A program made the position numbers and the translations under genes. The notes beneath the pieces were generated by a model that was given only the letters and a program-made list of their open reading frames with translations, did not search any database and was not told the origin of the DNA. Below, piece after piece: positions 47,501 to 56,100 of a DNA stretch of 64,000 bases (the first letter of the stretch is position 1; the number at the start of each line of letters is the position of its first letter). Origin of the DNA: Brachionus rotundiformis. Taxonomy: Eukaryota; Rotifera; Eurotatoria; Ploima; Brachionidae. The stretch lies in NCBI GenBank assembly GCA_016802295.1, contig JAESIW010000154.1, positions 1,003,577-1,067,576 on the forward strand, in the 5' to 3' direction.

Positions 47501-48295
47501 GTAAGTAAATGTGTAGAAATTAATCAAATAAAATTGGTATCTAACCCAAAAGAATGTTACTATGATGCTGAAATTAACTTTATCTACAAAAATACAACTA
47601 TTAAAGGTTTTTTAACTAATAATGGTATATTGAGTAGAATTGCAAGACGTAGAAACTGTGATACTATTCGTAACATAATTCTCCCAAATTCTAATTCATA
47701 TATTCAACTTATCAACCAGAAAGCAATTTTAAAACAAATAGCAATTAAAGAAGATATAAAATTAATCCCATATGAAACAATTAAGAATATAAAGTTTATT
47801 CATTCAAAAGAAATTATTGATAATTTTGATCTTCTATCAGAAGTAGAAATGTTAAAAGAAGAAAATTTCGTTACCGATTCACTCAATGAACAAAACGTGT
47901 TGAAAAATGAAAACAAACAAGTAATTTGGACAAATGCTACAAGAATATTTGAATCATCATTAAAATCATTTAAACATAATTTTGTTTACATTATAGTAGC
48001 AATAATTACAATATTAACGACCATTCTAATACTAAAATTTTCTCTTCTGAAAAGAACAATTAGAATGTTTAATAACTATAAAAATAAGAACAAAAATAAA
48101 AGAAAGAACAAAAATAAAAAGAAAAACAAAAGTGTAAAAACTGAAGTCAAAGAATCTGAAAGCCTAAACGAAATTAAAATCAATGAAGTAAACAACACTG
48201 CACCAGAAGAAGTTATGTTGACAAACATTGATGATATTATTCAAATCGAAAGGAATAATTTGGTTAAATATCGTGTTGAGTTAGAAAACGAATAA
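41525..48295 (+). CDS. Gag-Pol-chromodomain-Env-like polyprotein of gypsy element
   Basis: A single 2256-residue frame. In order: a coiled coil and retrotransposon Gag domain (about 110-270), CCHC knuckle (C289-x2-C-x4-H-x4-C), aspartic protease (LIDTGAQ, D414), RT (YFDD 768-771), RNase H (TDAS, D917), integrase with HHCC and D1210, D1269, E1305 (D-D35-E), and a chromodomain (about 1497-1540, with YLIKWKNYPEEENEW). An env-like part follows: hydrophobic leader about 1653-1673, cysteine-rich ectodomain, a basic RIARRR site near 2037, membrane helix about 2154-2174 and Lys/Asn-rich tail. All catalytic residues are present. No stop or frameshift separates gag, pol and env, which is unusual, since env is normally made from a spliced RNA. 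Infectivity cannot be inferred from this. Confidence 0.95.
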   Translation: MIQQKMSKINEDNSSETSSMYGLTSGLNKISLSDENRNPNTLESLLNLSTESKKLMEEQNRKIKELESQLAKFKNIEKENKNLDNYVEDFDDVLTEIEDERENGRRYPVSSAQPIFEGKLSEDVESWLFSLDINLRNANIPKSEKIFYAGSYCKGNAQQVYKAILKANPKITWTEFKQEFLKRFKNKNIDDIVIKKLVKMKQNGSIEEYINQFQLSLNQTSDIDEKMKIRLFKFNIRPEIEGYLNMREPETIDQAFSWAILYENNVLKRESREDRINAFKSQGNNIPKCYYCGKPGHFKVDCYAKKRFQNHKIRNKIPRNYHEKRYDQYSSKRPQENHQKYKYNGKNGQEKYYRSDKRKYNNENKQDYLQKISVDDDEMDISAVRIGCLKNYEQQNELKIKGTINGINAEMLIDTGAQRSVISEKAFQRLKLDVSKNVNIVKPIGSKSFESRITKKVDIETFGKIIKLELAIVPYCFTDVLLGADWLIMADAGTWLSRQLVWFGDESEIIKINQNKCAQKLDRFTKYTHTIGKIEELNQNIDENLDEIDPFDDDDYSYELNQDKIYLNFSIQGYNIDIEKDFKKMIDKNLDVFATELSDLQIPCITTKFKIRTTCEKPVYSHPYRASQAEREIMKQEIDAMQKNGIIRPSRSAWGAPAIVVKKKDGSWRFCVDYRKLNKVIEQDHFPIPRISDILDKLSGASIFSSIDLKSGYWQIQMENDSIEKTAFTTQDGHFEFTRMPFGLKNAPAEFSRVMNKVFRHLNFVQVYFDDIVIFSSSAKEHIKHLLQVFKELRENNLRINPKKCNWFKKSIKILGHIVSKDSIKTDPEKIEKINKYLEPRNIKELQIFLGLPGFYRRFIKDFAKIASPLYALLKKDKKWNWTEECRDAFQLLKNKLINDPILKQPDLSKPFKLITDASNVALGAILAQDDDEGLEHVVCYASRLLKGSELHFSISEKECLAVVWAIKYFKIYLYLTKFLVITDHVALKWFKDIKEPTGRLARWAIILQGFDFEVKYRPGKKHTNADALSRPIQIQALEKIESSQTIKQHELDHDSESEEEQIPDSERSSKRLDFYEDGPLMHYLVTGEIEPGLSRNEKNRIIRLGVKLVINNDQIWYRENEDFPYFDKMVPRMDKREQLIELEHLIGHFDEKTTYERLKRKYYWKNMLKQIKKVLNKCVKCLQRNRGRIIEHFAKSLNIDYIFQRVSIDLQFGFPVTRDGYKGLCVIMEYLSKFPVAFPIRNKSAEEIALCLFKYISIFGAPHEILSDQGLEFINKIILALYQLVGTERRVTSTYHPRTNGLVENFNKTITDCISKHSQDNPEEWDKWIDYVLLAYRSRIHPSTNQTPFELVFGRKMEMFEDWKKQDRESEIESLFKRSLELKELFENKHVNAKQQILKAQARQLKTQNKRNESRIIEDFIKPGSKVMIRAQGILSKLNPKFYGPFMVHEVTKSGNYKLKTKDNKLLTSNYPANKLKLIRDSELTDSEENDNNHSEIERILNHRIRHGKKEYLIKWKNYPEEENEWIAENELDSTEKVNKYNKKISESSKIALLRNQFFKYKEIPRKQLNLINEYMFVDWKTKNDIAIRLKKIIENNKTLRIAINRYKFDSEQWSYIKTILIETIKDVKVHIYVVEDDQKFKKIKKVNYSFNLNRLWIPLLVLLVLIPGLLCQNLKDRFRFCMINDNSPLIHVQESCHLFQDTADIQNKEFFMLEKKDYVIEGYGYICTKSRITVKTWKNFWNIPKKLREEQKLLVSKEECQIMVLSKKCEDQELNCENDICKSINEPEEKYEYFNELTSQSVHCYTYKKMILGNDLNKPIFKGKFGCMPYDFYCINFPKTYIWDKTIISKCPFLLIRKENFNISNNIAYSTRSNLLFQLTEQFFHNKCEMNLTRTTEGIYLTANANTANLKISKNINLNIKEHLLVADFDYKSYWIFSIINKINRQTNERLCSLFNQIIQFYEKQLDEFFVIKNLDGKEMIIYNNKGELLVSKCVEINQIKLVSNPKECYYDAEINFIYKNTTIKGFLTNNGILSRIARRRNCDTIRNIILPNSNSYIQLINQKAILKQIAIKEDIKLIPYETIKNIKFIHSKEIIDNFDLLSEVEMLKEENFVTDSLNEQNVLKNENKQVIWTNATRIFESSLKSFKHNFVYIIVAIITILTTILILKFSLLKRTIRMFNNYKNKNKNKRKNKNKKKNKSVKTEVKESESLNEIKINEVNNTAPEEVMLTNIDDIIQIERNNLVKYRVELENE

Positions 48296-48317
48296 AAATT
48301 TCGGGACGATAATTTTT

Positions 48318-48332
48318 TAAAGGGGGGGAAAC
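48318..48332 (+). promoter_or_regulatory. Polypurine tract
   Basis: An A/G run with seven consecutive G, directly before the 3' LTR, is the expected plus-strand primer site. Confidence 0.8.
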
Positions 48333-48503
48333 TGTCAAATATAATATAAGGTCATTCTTTAATAGACTATCCAATAACTAGTTTATGATCTAATATTAGA
48401 ATAACCTAGATTAACCTATTTTATTAGTATTTATAGTTGATCCTTTTATATTATAAAGATAATAATAAATATTATATAAAACATCATACTTTTTTCCTTA
48501 ACA
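48333..48503 (+). repeat. 3' LTR
   Basis: 171 bp, same sequence as the 5' LTR, followed by the AATT target duplication. Confidence 0.96.
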
Positions 48504-48897
48504 AATTTTTAGAGTTTTCCTGCACTTTAAAAGCCAAAGTTCTCAGAATTTAGTGCTTTATAAGTGACTAAAATTTTGTCTTGATATGTTAAGGATTGAG
48601 TTAAAAATTTAACTTTGAAATATCGAAAAAAACGCGTTTTTTGGACATTTTCAAAGTCGAAATTTTCTATGATCCTTTCGAGTGACCACAACCTCCAAGT
48701 ACTATGTTAAAGAGCATCTTCTAAGCTTGCTTTTGAGTACTCGGGGACCTCGGTAGGCCAAAGGACCATAGAGATATAAGGTCCTGAACGTGACCATTCA
48801 TTTAAAATTAATTAAAAATTTTAAATTTCAAAGTGCAATTACTCTGTCAATTTTTAGAGTTTTCCTGCACTTTAAAAGCCAAAGTTCTCTGAATTTA
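48504..48897. repeat. 345-bp satellite array, right part
   Basis: Resumes the third satellite unit exactly after the LTR element, then a fourth unit that ends at about 48897, where unique AT-rich sequence begins. Confidence 0.93.
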
Positions 48898-49111
48898 TAT
48901 TTAGTTTATATTATTAAAGTATTTTTTAAAAAATTGTTCTTTTATTATCTTTTTTCTTTTTATTCGTTTAAAATTTTACTTTCAGGGATTTAAATTAAAA
49001 TAATTTATATAAACATTATATTTTTTTAATAAATTTCATAAAATTTAACACATGAAATTTGAAAAAGTTTTAGAAAAAAAGAATAAGAATTTTCGATTTT
49101 GAAATTTATTT

Positions 49112-52100
49112 TTAATCGAACCGAATTAGATTATCAGGTTTTTGTCTTTCATGGTATGTGCTGGCCAATTTAAATTGCTCTAGCCACTCTTTTGCCAAAT
49201 CTATGCTTTCAAATCTGTACTTGTACATATTGCCATTATTAAGGTCATTTAGTTGTATATCAAATTTATTTATCAAGTCTACATGTCCTTCTTCATCCTG
49301 TTTTTCCTCGAATAGGTTCACCACCATCCAACTTGCTATCGGATGCATTTTGCACGGATTCTTCTGATAGAATATTTTTCTATTCTGTACTTGACTTTTG
49401 AGCACTTCTGTTACATTCAATTCGTCTCCTGACATCACACTTGATCTTCTTCCGTCTTTGCTGAACATTAGACTTGTTTTGGCAGGATAGTATATTAGCA
49501 GATTTCCCCCTACCAACTGCAACCAGTATGATTTCCATTGACTAAACCTTGGCTTGCGGAAATTTTTTATCATACATTTTCTTTTAATTGGAGACTCGAA
49601 CAGAATTATCTGGCTACTACCAACTGTACACTGTATAGAGCTTGTCTCGCTCGAATCAAGCTGATCCAGCATCAAGTCCAAGTTTCGACCTGTACGCTCG
49701 GTGTTCTTCACCGGCGTTAGCTCGTTTATGTACGACTCGTCGAGACTGGGCTCGATCGAGTCGTCGTCTTCGTCCAAGTCGGCCGTAGAGCTCGAGTAGC
49801 AGCTGAACTTGTTTCTTAGACTCGGCTTCGAACTTAAACTTGACTGGTGCCTGTGTTTGAGCAGCTCTTTGAGCAAATTTGTCGGCGGATCGGTCAATTT
49901 TACATTGTTGAGTATTTTTTTCTGGTCCTCTTTGGACAAATCGTTCAATTCATTGAGGCTAATGATTATATTTTCGTTTTGAGCGACTAGACTGTCATCT
50001 AAGGGATTTAGATGCTTATTTACATTGATCACTGGTTTTATGTCAAAGGAGTTCTTTGACGGCGATGAGGTAGACAATGGACTGGTTTTGTCAGCGCTTG
50101 CCAACTCGGGCTCGGGCTCAAGCTCCAGCGAGTCTCTGTAATTTTCGTCCTCTTTGAATTTTTGTAATTCTTCTATGTACAAAAATGAGTTTAGATAATT
50201 TTGAACATATTTTATCTCGCTGATGTAAATGGTGCCGTCTGAGTTTATCAGACCAGCTGCATACGCTTTGCCATGATGTAGAGCGCATTGGCAGTTGGGT
50301 GTCAGACAAGTGTCCGTGTTGGCCGAGTCTAGATCGCACAGACACGTTATTGAGGTCAGATCTTGGTAGTTGGACTGCTGGTATTCGCTGATTAGGCGGC
50401 AAATGTTGTTCATTTGGTTGCGGCGTTGCGGATTGTCGAACGAGTTGTGCGGATGAGCAATGTCTATGTGGATGAGATCGGTGAGAAATAGGCCCAGAAA
50501 GGGGATGCAAGGCAGCTTGCAGTTCATGTGCATGTCGCGAATTTTTCGCTTGTTGTCGCTGGTGTCGAACATGAGATCGGCGAGGCGCTCAAAAGTGGCC
50601 TGATCGCGCTTGGATATATGCGACCAGGTCTTTTTTAGGCGGTAAATGGGCGCCGACTTAAGGGCCACTATAATCGCCATAAGTGAATTAAACGAGTGCA
50701 GCTCGTTAAGTCGCTTGCATATTTTTACAAAATGGGTCAGCATTTTGGCCCGCTTCTCGATCCGCTTGCAGTTAAGGATCTCTTTTTGGCACCAAAATGT
50801 TGTCTAAGAAAAAAAAATATCTATTATTATGAACTTTAATTAGCAAAAATATCATTTGATTATAGAATAATAGGCCGACTAAAGCTCTTAGTTTAGGACA
50901 GAGAATTTTATTGAATAAATATCTATTAAAAAAAGATTTTATTATTTGATTCTTTAATAAAATACTTAAACAAAAATTAATTAAATTATCAGAATGGACA
51001 GGACTAGACATCATTTTTTTGTAATTAAAAAATTTAATTTTTTATTTTACTCCAGAAAGTAAAGTTTAATTGAAATCAGTAATTTTTTTAGTAAAAAATT
51101 TATGTTCAATAATTTTTTGAATATATCAGTTCGGTTATGGACAAATAAGAATAGATCAGGAAATATATTTTATTTCCTATTTGAAAAGACAGATAAACTA
51201 ATAAAAACTTTTAAGCTTTAAATATTCAATTTATTAACATTTTTATTTCAATAATTTAATAATTAAACATTTAAATAGTCACTTTTTTAGAATAAAATAA
51301 TGAGCATGTATTTTTAAACTAATTTAAAAAATAATTAAGAGCTCATTTATAAAAATAGAATAGCATATCAAACTACAAACCTAGTCATTTTTTTAACAAT
51401 AATTTAAATCAAATTTTTATATTGGTTTGAAGATCCTGAGAAAGTCGAAAGGGGTTTGGGTATTTCCATACAGAGTGATTTAAAATGGGATACACAAGTC
51501 AAAAATGCTACATCTAAAGCTAATAGAATTTTGGGTTTCACTGAACAAGAATTTAAGTATACTTGTAGTCAGTCTATTAATTTATGGCATTGTTCAGTGA
51601 TTAGACCACACCTGGAAATGTTCTTATTTAGAAATCATCAACAACGCTTGTTAAGGCTAGATTTAACTAACATAAGTTCAAGAGGACTAAGAGGTGATCT
51701 AATTCGGATGTACACATTGGTGAACAATTTTGAACATAAAGAATTGTATTTTTTATAAATAGAGTTGCGAATGAATGGAATTAGCTTTCAGGAGATGAAA
51801 TAAACGCAAAGAATCTTAAAAGTGTCAAAGTGAAGCTTGATGGATGAGTGGCGAAACAAATAGAAGCGACTGCTGCAGATAACCTCAAGGCTCAAGTTTA
51901 GACTACTACTACTAAATTATTTAGGAAATGTATTAAGATTATAATTTTATTCTTATAAGCTGTCCGACAAATAATTGACATTCTATCAAAACTAAACAAA
52001 AAATTTTGAGCTATGACTTAAATTGGATTGTTTATGCAACTTATTTAACTTTGTTTTTAATCAAAGCCTAACATAAATTACTTTTTACTTGAATTAATTA

Positions 52101-52802
52101 TTCCAAAGTTTCAATTTTTGCCAAATTGGTACAAGTAGGATATATTTTAGAAGCCTTTTATACCTTGACCTAGATTGTTTACCATTTTGCTCATGATTTT
52201 AAGTCAATCAAATAAATTAAAGTCTTAGTTTATAAATTTTCCAAATGTTTGATTGTTTATTTGTTTTAATCTTTTGGAAAAAAATTGCCAGAGTATATTT
52301 AAACTTTTGTATTAACATAAAAATGATGTTTAATGTTTAAATCACGTGATCTCTGTTTATAAAAGCAAATTCTTACTTGATTAAACCGTCTGGTAAATTG
52401 GACAATGTTGGGAGCTTTGATTAGCTTTTCCCGCGACATCCACTTGCAAGATATGAGTTCGTCGGGCTCTATGGCCTTGAACAGAGGCAAATCAATCAGT
52501 GTCAGTTGTCCCTAGAAGCAGAAAAAGATAATTAAGAGATAGGAAAGGATTTCAAAATGTTTGCTCAAGCGTACAGCAATATCGTCAGGGTCAACTTTGA
52601 GTATGTCGAAGACCACATCGTCAAATGCTTTGTTCGCATCGTTTAGTTGTGTACAGGGTGCCGAGGAAGCGGGTAGCTCTATGTGTGGTTGTTCATCCGA
52701 GTTTGGATTGGACATTATGGCTATACTTGGCAAATTATAATTAAAATTTAAACAAGTCAAGTAATTGTTGTTTATTGATTGTATTTCGTTTGATTGATTC
52801 AT
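49112..52802 (-). CDS. RALGPS: Ral guanine-nucleotide exchange factor with PH domain (RalGPS)
   Basis: 684 residues from three exons: 52802-52575, 52511-52377, 50803-49112, all phase 0. The RasGEF (Cdc25) domain begins at FDDVVFDILKVDPDDIAGQL, includes LPLFKAIEPDELISCKW and NIVQFTRRFNQ, and continues through HSFNSLMAIIVALKSAPIYR and PCIPFLGLFLTDLIHID. No REM domain precedes it, as in RalGPS. A Ser/Pro-rich, acidic linker follows, then a C-terminal PH domain (about 528-665) with KSYWLQLVGGNLLIYY. RalGPS proteins activate RalA/B at the membrane through PH-lipid binding. Compared with vertebrate RalGPS, a Cys-rich insertion of about 45 residues (about 269-317) interrupts the end of the GEF domain before YVQNYLNSFLYIEELQKF. 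A second Met at residue 30 could be the start. Intron 2 contains a LINE relic. Confidence 0.92.
51426..51915 (+). mobile_element. LINE ORF2 3' relic in RalGPS intron 2
   Basis: Reads LGISIQSDLKWDTQVKNATS, NRILGF, SVIRPHLE, LRGDLIRMYTLVN, then NRVANEWN after a shift, in the order of a LINE ORF2 C-terminus, antisense to the host gene. It has internal deletions and stops and ends in a short (ACT)n run at about 51902-51913, like the 3.2-kb copy. Confidence 0.75.
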
Positions 52803-53080
52803 TTAAAATGGACAAATGTGCGGACTATTCGTTCAAGTATCATGGAACATTGTTGCCAAAAGGCTTCTTGTATTCTAATCTGACTCAGTCCTCAAAATTA
52901 GATCATTTAATCTAAAAGATAACAAAAAAAATTTCACTACAAATCTCTGTTCAAAAATTTCTCTTTTTTTTCTTGTTTAATAATTATTATTATTAACTAT
53001 TAAAATGTTAAGTAGAGAAGCGATCATAGGAAATATTATGCTAATTTATGTGTATTTTGCTCTATTCTAAATCCGTATCT

Positions 53081-53192
53081 TTATTCGAGATGGACTTGGA
53101 AATTATTAGCATAATTTATGTCCATGGCATCAGTACTTTGGCTCGCCAAGCGGGACAAGTCCGCCAATTTGTCTTTCGAAAAATTCTCTACA
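53081..53192 (-). CDS. Orphan terminal exon, unidentified protein
   Basis: After a good acceptor (attttaag|T) the minus strand gives 36 codons in phase 2, VENFSKDKLADLSRLASQST and then DAMDINYANNFQVHLE, followed by a stop overlapping an AATAAA signal. Codon use and composition look coding against a very AT-rich background. The upstream exons were not found; GGAATAG|GTAAAAC at about 53321-53307 could be a donor. I do not recognise the protein. Confidence 0.45.
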
Positions 53193-56100
53193 CTTAAAAT
53201 TATAAACAATTTTTTCAACATTTTTTTAAACTGAAATCCGCTCTTTGAATAACTTAATAAGCCAAAATAACTTTGTTTTTTGACAACGTGTATTATTTAA
53301 TAGTTGTTTTACCTATTCCTGATGTTGCTATTTTTCACTTAAACTATTTATAATAGATAAAAATACTTTTCGCTGTTTTGCCTTTTATAAATATGAATAA
53401 TGTACAAAAATTAAGCAAAAAATAGATAAAAAAGTAAAATAATTTCTAAATTTTTGCTTATTAGATTTTTTTAAACAATATAAAAATATTTTATTAATTA
53501 AATGTTTAATATAAAAATAACTAGATTTAAAAAAATCATAATCATTCCAAATTTCATACATTGATAAAAATTCAAAAATTAAAATTGAAACTACTTATCT
53601 ACAAAGATAACTCAGCACAAAAATTATTTTATTTTATCAAGGTATCAGAATTTAATACTTGATTTTGGATTTGTCCACATTTTCTCTTTTAACCAGAGAA
53701 TCTTTAAGTTCTCTTACAAATCTGGTAACAATCTAAACTATAATATTTGATAACAGATTATATTTCACTTGGGTATAAATGATCTCGAATTAATTTACAC
53801 TTAATTAAAATAATTAAATAATCATTAGCCATAATTTTTGGTCTTAATTATTTCAATATTTTCATGTAATGAATTAAATAATGTTGTGTAATTTAGGTTT
53901 TAAATTAGATAAATGTGAGTCAGGACAAAGATAGCCTTTACATTGAAGAACGGCAAACTTATGTTAACTACAAAGCCATCAGAATCTAAATCAACAAACA
54001 AAATTTGCTTAACTGACTATTAATACAATTTGAACTGGTACAATTAGCTTCATATTAATAAAATTTTAAAAAAAAATACTTAAATTTAAAAGTCAATAGA
54101 TAAAAAGCACCAAATAAATACCTCTTATAAGCAAATATTTGGTCTATTTATTCTTTGAATAATCTAAATGTTAAAAATTTACCTTAATGTAATAAATTTA
54201 TTTATCAAAAAAAGACAAATTGATAGGAAATTATTTAATTCTTTTCGAATTAAGACTTTTTTATGTATAGACCAAGTATTTATTGACACACAATAAAATA
54301 ATTTAACTTTTATTCAAAGCTAGCATAAAAAATTTGATATTTGGAAACGTGAGCTTAAAAGGTTTTGGCACATGTTCCGACTAAGCATTGTTTATTTATT
54401 CAAGCAAATAGATAAGATGCTTGAATATTTTCTAGGTCAGCAATTAGCTCCATATATTTGTTTTTATCTTCGTTTACGATTTAGTGGTCAAAATTTGGTT
54501 TTGACAGATATAAAAGCCTAATTTTTATCTTTAATTTGTTAATTTTTCTTTATCGCCTATCTTATCTATTTTACTTTTGGTTTTGTTAAACATTTTTTTG
54601 CGATTTTATCTTAAACAGCTAAATTGGATTCCATTTAACACAATTTAATCCGCTATCTTCAAACAAGCTCATTCTTTCCAGGACAAAAAATTAACCTCTT
54701 AAATAATCTTCTTAACAATATATTAATTAATTTAAATTCCATTTTCCAGACTTAATATCTACTTGATTATTAATTATTAATTTTTTTTAAATATTTCATT
54801 AATTAAAAACAAATTATCTAGATAATAATTATTTTTTTTATGAGCAAGTTTTCTTTTTTTAGAAAAAGTTGTTTTTTCCCTTACTTTACTTTATGACGTC
54901 AATACTAACAATTAAAATATCGAGGCGCCTAAATTTTTGAATAAATTAGCTTCGTTTTTTTAGAACTTCTTCGTGGTCCATAACAAATTATTAGTAAATT
55001 ATTTTCTAATTACAATTTTAACTTAATATTTTGATCTTTTATGTACACACTTTTTTCCATCAATAAACTTTTCCGTGAATAGTAAATCTAGGTTTAAGGA
55101 ATCATTTTTGAAAAAATGCACTCATAAGTCTGTGTACATATTTTATTAATTAGGTTTTGTTTATTTTTTCTAAATTTGAAAATTTGAGAATTTATCAATT
55201 AAGGCTCAATCGAGAAATAAAATGATTATTATGAATCTAAACTTTATACTTAAATTATCATATTACAATTTATATTTTTAAACATAGATGAAATATTTTA
55301 CAAATAAATAATTTTTCTGATAAAATTTTTTAATGTTTTTTTATCTAGTTTAAATTTTATTTAGTTTTTTTCTAATTGCATATTTTTATCCTGGGAGAAA
55401 ATTCACATTTTACGCAACAATTTTAATTTAATACAAAATAAATATTTAAATTAAACATCTGTTTTGAAAATTGTGCAAACATTTTTTTAATTAATATCTA
55501 AGTTCTTTAACAACTATGTTAAATTTAATGTAATTTTACTTATTCATAAATATCTTCTCATTGAATATTAAACAAACAATTTCTTAAAAAAATCCATAAA
55601 TTTAAAAGTAAATAAGTTTTTTAGTTAAAAAAAAATATTTACTTAAACATATTAAATTTTTATATTTAAAAGTTAAACAGTCAGAACTTATTAAATTAAA
55701 ACATCTAGTTTCATTGCTAAAATTTTTTTTTTAAATTAAGTTAAAAGTTATTCCTAAAAAACGCGTTATACACTTTTATCTTTTTTTTTAAAAATGTATC
55801 TAGAAATTTTAAGTGGATAATGGATTTCCAACGTGGGTTTTCAGTACGAAAGAAAAATATTTCAATAAATTAAAATATAATGACACTTATAGAACTAATG
55901 TAGCGTTTAATGTAGAATGATAAATTTTAGAAGATAATTTTCTTTTTTTGTTTTCTATGATAAAATGATAAATTGAATTCAATAATACTTACTTAAGTAA
56001 ATTTAAATTGTCTAAATAATAATTTATTCCATTATTTAAAATTCCAAATGTTTCAGATACAAGAAACTTGTATTGAATATTCAAACTAAGAATAAAAAAC

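Larger units (their letters stand above)
41298..48503 (+). mobile_element. Complete, young Ty3/gypsy LTR element with env-like region
   Basis: The element is 7206 bp, bounded by two 171-bp LTRs that start TG, end CA and look identical base for base. It is flanked by a 4-bp target duplication AATT (41294-41297 and 48504-48507). A TGG-initiated primer-binding site follows the 5' LTR and a purine tract precedes the 3' LTR. Identical LTRs, an intact ORF and insertion into a satellite unit that still joins perfectly across the gap all indicate recent insertion. Confidence 0.97.

Noticed and set aside
48790..48993. 67-codon frame spanning the end of the satellite
   Set aside because: It starts in the repeat unit and has no protein-like conservation.
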